Source: Geodermatophilus arenarius (lineage in GTDB: Bacteria; Actinomycetota; Actinomycetes; Mycobacteriales; Geodermatophilaceae). From it: a DNA stretch of 64,000 bases. The DNA is taken from NCBI RefSeq assembly GCF_042654585.1, contig NZ_JBHSGR010000018.1, positions 1 to 64,000 on the forward strand, written 5' to 3'. The notes beneath the pieces are model-generated. The model saw only the letters and a program-made list of their open reading frames with translations. It was not told the DNA's origin and made no database searches. The position numbers and the translations under genes are program-made. Positions 58,627 to 64,000 of the stretch are shown piece by piece; positions within the stretch are counted from its first letter, which is position 1; every line of letters starts with the position of its first letter.

Positions 58627-58995
58627 GTGGGTGCGAGCGTGCCTCCGGGCTGGCCGGAGCAGGTGCGGCCCCCGGGCGCCCCCGACTGGGAGCACACCGC
58701 GGTGGCCTGGCTGTTCGACCTCGTCCCGCCCGACTACCGCGCCCACGAGGTGCTGCGCCGCTATCCGCTGCTGCTCGCCCGGTTCGCCGGCGACCACGTC
58801 GCGGCCGGCCTCGAGGCGGCGCGGGCGGGCTGGCGCACGGTCCGCGTCGAGCTGGCCGACCACCTGCCGCCGGACGCCATCGAGGCCGCCGTCACCGCCT
58901 ACGAGCGGGAGGGCGCGCGGCTGGCCGCGGCGGCGCGCGGCGTCGAGGTGGTCGCCGGGGCGCTGCGCGGCGAGGTCTGGGTCCCCCGCCTGTAG
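58627..58995 (+). CDS. Conserved-looking hypothetical protein, 122 aa
   Basis: Family not recognised. A short N-terminus with PPGWPEQVRPPGAPDWEHTAVAWLFDLVPPDYR precedes amphipathic helices (HEVLRRYPLLLARFAGDHVAAGLEAA; HLPPDAIEAAVTAYEREGARLAA). Cytoplasmic, no Cys. The pattern resembles small actinobacterial proteins found as single genes. The start is taken from CAGGAT at 7 bases. TAG at 58993. It ends 46 bases from the stop of the convergent ROK gene. Confidence 0.7.
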   Translation: MGASVPPGWPEQVRPPGAPDWEHTAVAWLFDLVPPDYRAHEVLRRYPLLLARFAGDHVAAGLEAARAGWRTVRVELADHLPPDAIEAAVTAYEREGARLAAAARGVEVVAGALRGEVWVPRL

Positions 58996-59041
58996 TAGTG
59001 GCACCCGGGGGCCCGGTCGTCGTCCGCGGGCCCCCGGGGCC

Positions 59042-60226
59042 CTAGCCGGTCAGCCGGTCGGCCTCCCGGAGCGCGACCGCCAGCGCGCCGAGCACCTCCG
59101 CGCGGGCCCCGAGCGAGCCGGGGACCACGGTCAGCTGCTCGGCCGCGGCGGGGATGGCGGACTGCTCGAGCGCCCGCCGCAGCGGGTCGACGAGCAGGTC
59201 GCCGGCGGTGCCCAGCTCGCCGCCGACGACGATGCGGTCGGGGTTGAGCACGTTGACCAGGCCGCCGAGCACGAAGCCGACCGAGGCCCCGGCGTCGGCG
59301 ATCAGCCGACGGCAGGCCTGGTCGCCGTCCTGGGCGCCGGCCACCAGCGACCGCAGGTCGGTGTAGTGGGGGGCGGCGGTGTTGATGGCCCGCAGCAGGG
59401 CGGTGCCGCCGGCGGTCAGCTCCAGGCAGCCGCGGTTGCCGCAGCGGCACAGCGGGCCGGTCGGGTCCAGGCTCACGTGGCCCATCTCGCCGGCGGTGCC
59501 GGTGACGCCGCGCAGCAGGTCGCCGTCGATGACCAGCGCCCCGCCGACGCCGGTCGCCATCTTCAGGTAGAGGGTGGCGCACGAGCCGCGGCCGGCGCCC
59601 CAGCGGACCTCGGCGACGGCGCCCAGGTTGGCGTCGTTCTCCACGATGACCGGGACGCCGAGCCGCTCCTGCAGCGCCGGCGCCGGCGTCCGGCCCGACC
59701 AGCTCGGCAGGATGTTCGACCGCGCCACGGTGCCGCGCGAGCTCGCCGCCCGGCCGACCACCGGCGTCGGCAGGCCGACCACCGCGCCGACGACGTCCTC
59801 GGTGCAGGCGCCGGCCCGCCGCAGCTCGGCCCGCACCTGCCCGGCCACGGTGTCGAGGACCGCGTCGGAGTCCAGGTCGGCGACCGGCAGCGTGGTGGTC
59901 TCCTCGCCGACGATCTCGTGCGAGAGGTCGGCCACCGCGACCCGGACGTGGGTGCGCCCGATGTCGACCCCGACGACCACGCCGGCCCGGCGGGTCAGGT
60001 GCACCAGCCGCGCGGGCCGGCCGCCGGTCTCCACCGCGCCCGCGTCGTCCCCGGGCGCCACCAGCCCGCGGTCGACGAGGTCGGCCACGTAGCCGGAGAC
60101 CGTGGCGCGGGAGAGCCCCGTCCGCTCGACCAGCTGCGCCCGCGTCGAGGGGCCGCTCACCCGCAGTGCCTCGACCAGCCGCCGCGAGGGGCCCGTGACG
60201 TCGGGCAGCCACGGGCGGAGGTCCAT
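59042..60226 (-). CDS. ROK-family transcriptional regulator
   Basis: 394 aa. N-terminal winged helix (about 12-75; STRAQLVERTGLSRATVSGYVADLVDRGLV), then a ROK sugar-kinase-like domain: VVGVDIGRTHVRVAVADLS, GVGGALVIDGDLLRGVTG and zinc motif CRCGNRGCLE. Such proteins bind sugars or sugar phosphates and repress transport or catabolic genes. ATG 60226 lies 7 bases from GACGAT and 17 more from TTGACA; a TTG start at 60262 would overlap the -35. An inverted repeat over the -35 suggests autorepression. It is divergent from dxs. Confidence 0.88.
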   Translation of the reverse strand: MDLRPWLPDVTGPSRRLVEALRVSGPSTRAQLVERTGLSRATVSGYVADLVDRGLVAPGDDAGAVETGGRPARLVHLTRRAGVVVGVDIGRTHVRVAVADLSHEIVGEETTTLPVADLDSDAVLDTVAGQVRAELRRAGACTEDVVGAVVGLPTPVVGRAASSRGTVARSNILPSWSGRTPAPALQERLGVPVIVENDANLGAVAEVRWGAGRGSCATLYLKMATGVGGALVIDGDLLRGVTGTAGEMGHVSLDPTGPLCRCGNRGCLELTAGGTALLRAINTAAPHYTDLRSLVAGAQDGDQACRRLIADAGASVGFVLGGLVNVLNPDRIVVGGELGTAGDLLVDPLRRALEQSAIPAAAEQLTVVPGSLGARAEVLGALAVALREADRLTG

Positions 60227-60233
60227 GGCGGGC

Positions 60234-60274
60234 ATCGTCCGAGCGTGCCCGTGTTCTGTCAATCACCGACAGAA
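60234..60274 (-). promoter_or_regulatory. ROK promoter with overlapping inverted repeat
   Basis: Minus strand -35 TTGACA (60257-60262), 17-base spacer, -10 GACGAT (60234-60239), 7 bases to the ATG. The perfect inverted repeat TTCTGTC-N7-GACAGAA (60254-60274) spans the -35, a natural autorepressor site. Confidence 0.65.
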
Positions 60275-60376
60275 GGGGCGCCCATCGGTCGGGTGAGCGG
60301 GGTGCGGCGCGTCGGGAGTGACGGAACCGTCCCGTCTCGGACCCGGTTCGACAGGAGGTGCGCGCCGTCGCGCGAC

Positions 60377-60382
60377 TACAGT
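60377..60382 (+). promoter_or_regulatory. -10 element of dxs
   Basis: TACAGT, about 60 bases before the GTG, giving a short leader; no clear -35. Confidence 0.4.
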
Positions 60383-60441
60383 GGGTCGGCGGCCGTCGGA
60401 GGGCCGTGCCCCGCCGCCGACAGAGAGGACACCGCCGCCCC

Positions 60442-62361
60442 GTGTCGCTCCTGCGCTCGCTCCGCGACCCCGCCGACCTCCGGGCCCTGCCCCCCGAGCA
60501 GCTGCCCGCGCTGGCCGCGGAGATCCGTGACGCACTCGTCACCAGCGTCGCCCGCACCGGCGGCCACCTCGGGCCGAACCTCGGCACCGTCGAGCTCACC
60601 ATCGCGCTGCACCGGGTCTTCGAGTCCCCGCACGAGCCGATCGTCTTCGACACCGGCCACCAGGCCTACGTGCACAAGATGCTCACCGGCCGGGTCGAGG
60701 GCTTCGACCGGCTGCGCCAGCGCGGCGGGCTGTCGGGCTACCCGAGCCGCGGCGAGAGCGAGCACGACTGGGTCGAGAACAGCCACGCCTCGACCGCGCT
60801 GTCCTACGCCGACGGGCTGGCCAAGGCCTTCGCCGTCCGCGGTGACAAGCGCCCGGTCGTCGCGGTCGTCGGCGACGGCGCGCTGACCGGCGGCATGGCC
60901 TGGGAGGCGCTGAACAACATCGCCGCCGCCCAGGACCGGCCGGTGGTCATCGTCGTCAACGACAACGGCCGCTCCTACTCGCCGACCATCGGCGGCGTCG
61001 CCGACGCGCTGGCGGGCCTGCGGCTGCGGCCGGGCTACGAGCAGGCGCTGCTGGCCATCCGTCAGGCCCTGCACAAGGCCCCGGTCGTCGGCTCGGCGCT
61101 CTACGACGCGCTGCACGGCCTGAAGAAGGGCGTCAAGGACGTCCTGGCGCCGCAGGGCATGTTCGAGGACCTCGGCCTCAAGTACGTCGGTCCGGTCGAC
61201 GGCCACGACGTCGAGGTGCTCGAGTCCGCGCTGCGCCGGGCGCGGTCGTTCGGCCGCCCGGTGATCGTGCACGCGGTCACCACGAAGGGCTTCGGCTACC
61301 CGCCGGCCGAGACCGACCAGATCGACGCCTGGCACGCCACCGGCGTCTTCGACCCCGACAGCGGCACCAGCCCCGCGGTCGCCCGCGACTGGACGACGGC
61401 GTTCTCCGACGAGCTGGTGCGCATCGGCGCCGAGCGGAGCGACGTCGTCGCGGTCACCGCGGCGATGCTGCACCCGACCGGCCTGGCCGCCTTCGCCGAG
61501 CGCTTCCCCGAGCGGACCTACGACGTCGGCATCGCCGAGCAGCACGCGCTCACCAGCGCGGCCGGCATGGCGATGGGCGGGCTGCACCCGGTCGTCGCGG
61601 TCTACTCGACCTTCCTCAACCGGGCCTTCGACCAGCTGCTCATGGACGTCGCGCTGCACCGCCAGCCGGTCACCGTCGTCCTCGACCGCGCCGGGGTCAC
61701 CGGGACCGACGGCGCCTCGCACAACGGCATGTGGGACATGTCGATCTGCTCGGTCGTGCCGGGGCTGCACCTGGCCGCGCCGCGCGACGAGCCGACCCTG
61801 CGCGAGGCGCTGCGCGAGGCGGTCGCGATCTCCGACGCGCCGAGCGTGGTGCGCTTCCCCAAGGGCCCGCCGCCGCTGGACATCCCGGCGCTGGAGCGGC
61901 GCGGCCCGGTCGACGTGCTGCGGCGCGGGGAGCGGGAGGAGGTGCTGCTGGTCGCCGTCGGCGCGATGGTGCCGATGTGCCTGGCCGCCGCCGAGCGGGC
62001 CGCCGACCACGGCATCGAGGTGACCGTCGTCGACCCGCGCTGGGTGCTGCCGGTCTCCGACGAGCTGGTCGAGACGGCCGCCGCGCACCGGCTGGTCGTC
62101 ACCGTGGAGGACGGCGGCCGGGCCGGCGGCGTCGGGACGACGCTGTCGCAGGCGCTGCAGGACCGCCAGCACGACGTGCCGGTGCGCGCGCTGGGCCTGC
62201 CGCAGGCGTTCCTCGACCACGGCAGCCGGGGCCAGGTGCTCGCCGACTGCGGCCTGACCGAGCAGGACGTCGCCCGCCGGATCGCCGAGTGGACCGCGGT
62301 GCTCACCGAGCGGGCCGAGCAGCAGCTGGCCGCCGAGCCCGTGGACGGCGCCCAGCAGTAG
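60442..62361 (+). CDS. dxs: 1-deoxy-D-xylulose-5-phosphate synthase
   Basis: 639 aa. Thiamine-diphosphate enzyme condensing pyruvate and glyceraldehyde 3-phosphate, first step of the MEP isoprenoid pathway. Visible are IALHRVFESPHEPIVFDTGHQAYVHK (His), the TPP motif GDGALTGGMAWEALNN (about 149-164), DGHD, RTYDVGIAEQHALTSAAGMA (catalytic Glu) and DRAGVTGTDGASHNGMWDMS. Length normal. It starts with GTG behind AGAGAGGA at a slightly long spacing. A palindromic repeat follows the stop. Position equals Rv2682c. Confidence 0.96.
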   Translation: MSLLRSLRDPADLRALPPEQLPALAAEIRDALVTSVARTGGHLGPNLGTVELTIALHRVFESPHEPIVFDTGHQAYVHKMLTGRVEGFDRLRQRGGLSGYPSRGESEHDWVENSHASTALSYADGLAKAFAVRGDKRPVVAVVGDGALTGGMAWEALNNIAAAQDRPVVIVVNDNGRSYSPTIGGVADALAGLRLRPGYEQALLAIRQALHKAPVVGSALYDALHGLKKGVKDVLAPQGMFEDLGLKYVGPVDGHDVEVLESALRRARSFGRPVIVHAVTTKGFGYPPAETDQIDAWHATGVFDPDSGTSPAVARDWTTAFSDELVRIGAERSDVVAVTAAMLHPTGLAAFAERFPERTYDVGIAEQHALTSAAGMAMGGLHPVVAVYSTFLNRAFDQLLMDVALHRQPVTVVLDRAGVTGTDGASHNGMWDMSICSVVPGLHLAAPRDEPTLREALREAVAISDAPSVVRFPKGPPPLDIPALERRGPVDVLRRGEREEVLLVAVGAMVPMCLAAAERAADHGIEVTVVDPRWVLPVSDELVETAAAHRLVVTVEDGGRAGGVGTTLSQALQDRQHDVPVRALGLPQAFLDHGSRGQVLADCGLTEQDVARRIAEWTAVLTERAEQQLAAEPVDGAQQ

Positions 62362-62366
62362 TCGGA

Positions 62367-62420
62367 GGACCCCGTCCCCCTCACCCTCCGCAGGCTCGGG
62401 GCGAGCCTCCGGACGGGGGC
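62367..62420 (-). repeat. Palindromic repeat, copy 3, 3' of dxs
   Basis: Aligned with the other strand it matches the copA copy at 46 of 54 positions. Outer stem GGACCCCGTCC against GGACGGGGGCC with one mismatch. It begins 5 bases after the dxs stop, is opposite in orientation to the coding copies relative to the gene, and probably serves as terminator. Confidence 0.8.
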
Positions 62421-62449
62421 CGGCCGGGGACGTCGGACCGGAGGCCGTC

Positions 62450-62734
62450 GTGCAGGTCATCGCGGAGATCCAGGTCGCGCCGTCCCCGGCCGGGACGCCC
62501 GACGACCCGCACGCGTACGTGGAGGCCGCCGTCCGGGTGATCCAGGCGTCCGGCCTGCACTGCGAGGTCGGGGCGCTCGGGACCACGCTGGAGGGCGACG
62601 CCGACGCCGTGTGGGCGACCCTGCGGGCCGCGCACGAGGCGATGCTGGCGGCGGGCGCCACCAGCGGCATCTCGCACGTGAAGGTCGCCTCGGTCGACCG
62701 CACGATCGAGTCGCTCACCCACAAGTTCCGCTGA
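62450..62734 (+). CDS. Thiamine-binding-protein-like (MTH1187/YkoF/DUF77) small protein
   Basis: 94 aa. Ferredoxin-like fold: VQVIAEIQVAPSPAGTPDDPHAYVEAAVRVIQASGLHCEVGALGTTLEGDADAVWATLRAAHEAM, ending GISHVKVASVDRT. The first strand and the VGALGTTLEG turn are typical of the family, which in some species binds thiamine. It follows dxs, a thiamine-diphosphate enzyme; a functional link is only a thought. GTG behind GGAGG. Confidence 0.85.
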   Translation: MQVIAEIQVAPSPAGTPDDPHAYVEAAVRVIQASGLHCEVGALGTTLEGDADAVWATLRAAHEAMLAAGATSGISHVKVASVDRTIESLTHKFR

Positions 62735-62742
62735 GACGGCGA

Positions 62743-62776
62743 ACGGCCCAGGCCCCCGCGCGGGGACCCGGGCCGT
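62743..62776. terminator. GC-rich hairpin after the thiamine-binding-like gene
   Basis: Stem ACGGCCC-GG-CCCC against GGGG-CC-GGGCCGT with two mismatches and a 4-base loop. It lies 8 bases after the stop. Confidence 0.7.
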
Positions 62777-62789
62777 CGTCGTCCGGTGC

Positions 62790-62807
62790 GCACCTCCGCG
62801 GAGGTGC
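62790..62807. terminator. Second hairpin, same 18-mer as at 4277
   Basis: Perfect palindrome GCACCTCCGCGGAGGTGC, differing by one base from the hairpin at 4277-4294. It lies just outside the stop of the convergent fadB-like gene. Confidence 0.65.
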
Positions 62808-62813
62808 ACGGGA

Positions 62814-64000
62814 TCAGGCCGGGAGGCTGGCCACGCCCCTCGGCAGGAACCGCGAGCCGGTGACCGCCTCGGAGACGCCGGTGCGGTCGAGGTGGGCGGA
62901 GATGCCGCCCAGCCAGAACGGCCAGCCGGCGCCCAGCACCATGCACAGGTCGACGTCCTGCACGGCCTGGACGACGCCCTCGTCGAGCATCAGCCGGATC
63001 TCCTGGGCCAGCGCCCGCACGGCGCGGTCGCGGACCTCGTCCTCGGTCAGCGGGGAGTCGCCCGCGTCGATGCCGGCCAGGTCGGGGTCGACCACGCCGG
63101 GCTCGGAGTAGACGCTGGTCTTGCCCAGCTCGACCATCTTCCTCAGTCCCTCGCCGACGGCGAACCGGTCGGGGAAGGCCTCGTGCATCCGCTCGGCCAC
63201 GTGCAGCGCCACCGGCGGGCCGACCAGCGTGAGCAGCTCGAACGGCGACATCGGCAGGCCCAGCGGGTCCAGCGCCCGGTCGGCGACGGCCACCGGCGTC
63301 CCCTGCTCGACGGCCGAGGTGACCTCGCCGAGGAAGCGGGTGAGCAGCCGGTTGACGACGAACGCCGGGGCGTCGGCGACCAGCACGCAGGACTTCTTCA
63401 GCGCCTTGCCGACGGCGAAGGCGGTGGCCAGCGCGGCGTCGTCGGTCTGCTCGGCGCGCACGACCTCCACCAGCGGCAGGACCGCGACCGGGTTGAAGAA
63501 GTGCAGCCCGACGACCCGCTCGGGGTGCTCGAGCTTCGAGGCCATCTCGGTCACCGACAGCGCCGAGGTGTTGGTCGCCAGCACGCACTCGGGGGAGACG
63601 ACGGCCTCCACCTCGGCGAACACCTGCTGCTTGACCGACATCTCCTCGAACACGGCCTCGATGACGAGGTCGGCGTCGGCGAAGACGGCCTTGTCCAGCG
63701 CGCCGGTGACCAGGCCCTCGAGCCGGTTGAGCTCGTCGGGGGAGAGCCGGCCGCGGGCGGCGAGCTTCTCCAGCTCCCCGTGGACGTAGCCGACGCCCTT
63801 GTCCACCCGCGCCTGGTCGACGTCGGTGAGGACGACGGGCACCTGGAGCCGGCGCACGAACAGCAGCGCCAGCTGCGAGGCCATGAGCCCGGCACCCACG
63901 ACGCCGACCTTGGTGACCTTCCGCGCCAGCGACTCGTCCGGCGCGCCGGCCGGCCGCCTGGCCCGCTTGTTGACCAGGTCGAACGAGTAGAGGGAGGCGC
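62814..64000 (-). CDS. fadB: Fatty-acid oxidation multifunctional enzyme, 3-hydroxyacyl-CoA dehydrogenase part (partial)
   Basis: The 5' part runs off the right edge; 394 residues remain. The NAD-binding start KVTKVGVV-GAGLMASQLALLF, then DADLVIEAVFEEMSVKQQVFAEVEAVVSPECVLATNTSALSV and PERVVGLHFFNPVAVLPLVEVV (catalytic His and the family loop), followed by a C-terminal domain with PGVVDPDL and a closing LGAGWPFWLGGISAHLD. The sequence continues N-terminally of the dehydrogenase, as expected for a FadB/FadJ-type protein with an enoyl-CoA hydratase domain outside the window. It oxidises 3-hydroxyacyl-CoA in beta-oxidation. Confidence 0.9.
   Translation of the reverse strand, partial: ASLYSFDLVNKRARRPAGAPDESLARKVTKVGVVGAGLMASQLALLFVRRLQVPVVLTDVDQARVDKGVGYVHGELEKLAARGRLSPDELNRLEGLVTGALDKAVFADADLVIEAVFEEMSVKQQVFAEVEAVVSPECVLATNTSALSVTEMASKLEHPERVVGLHFFNPVAVLPLVEVVRAEQTDDAALATAFAVGKALKKSCVLVADAPAFVVNRLLTRFLGEVTSAVEQGTPVAVADRALDPLGLPMSPFELLTLVGPPVALHVAERMHEAFPDRFAVGEGLRKMVELGKTSVYSEPGVVDPDLAGIDAGDSPLTEDEVRDRAVRALAQEIRLMLDEGVVQAVQDVDLCMVLGAGWPFWLGGISAHLDRTGVSEAVTGSRFLPRGVASLPA

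Noticed and set aside
60227..60441. Thiamine-diphosphate riboswitch before dxs
   Set aside because: The leader after the TACAGT element is only about 55 bases and has no conserved riboswitch core.

Overview
The window is chromosomal DNA of a very GC-rich actinobacterium. Gene content and order point to the Frankiales/Geodermatophilaceae side of the phylum; this placement is inference. GTG starts dominate, adjacent genes often share 4-base GTGA/ATGA overlaps, and many genes have a -10-like hexamer 6-7 bases before the start codon, as expected for leaderless mRNAs. The right two thirds follows, with insertions, the order remembered for the Mycobacterium tuberculosis ideR-sigB-sigA-dut-ceoBC-dxs1 neighbourhood (about Rv2711 to Rv2682c). 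I saw no rRNA, tRNA, CRISPR array, prophage or intact insertion sequence.

Region by region. 1-4.3 kb: cytochrome bd oxidase genes (cydA, cydB, start of cydD) divergent from a BlaI-type repressor and an M56 metalloprotease, with three matching TCTAC-N5-GTAGA operators between them. 4.3-9 kb: a copper operon csoR-copZ-unknown His-rich protein-copA-SDR with a CsoR operator inside its promoter. 9-13.6 kb: a small heat-shock protein with a MerR-type regulator, a STAS protein, a YibE/F membrane protein, a methyltransferase, a DksA/TraR zinc protein and a YczE-type membrane protein. 13.7-19.2 kb: a co-oriented cluster of three glycosyltransferases, a methyltransferase and an alpha/alpha-toroid protein, probably making a surface glycan or glycolipid of unknown structure. 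19.2-23.6 kb: a Dabb protein, a lipoprotein, DUF4192 and an S9 peptidase. 23.8-31.8 kb: ideR, an acuC-type deacetylase overlapping a GNAT/NDP-forming-ligase protein acetyltransferase, two small enzymes, sigB and dtd. 31.8-35.5 kb: a decayed accessory patch with two pseudogenes, an alpha/beta hydrolase, a CBS protein and an orphan MerB-like gene. 35.6-45 kb: an HhH-GPD repair protein, psuG with a PfkB kinase, YihY, VanW, small zinc proteins and the principal sigma factor. 45-62.4 kb: ppgK, suhB, cei-like, dut, DUF3710, DUF3159, two TrkA proteins, an APC permease, a TRAM methyltransferase, a ROK regulator and dxs. The right edge holds a thiamine-binding-type protein and the 3' part of a fadB-like gene.

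The most unusual signal is a family of about 54-bp palindromic repeats. Two copies (48 of 54 bases identical) lie inside coding sequences, in copA and in a methyltransferase gene, in the same orientation and reading frame, so each adds a similar peptide of about 18 residues. A third copy follows dxs. Related hairpins directly follow ideR, sigB and sigA, each backed by a second hairpin. This resembles the protein-coding palindromic elements known from Rickettsia.

Other cross-links: respiration (cyd) appears tied to a BlaI/M56 sensor pair; acetylation and deacetylation of central enzymes are encoded by overlapping genes; sigB carries an ECF-type GGAAC-N18-CGTT promoter; and a ROK regulator beside dxs has an inverted repeat over its own -35 element.
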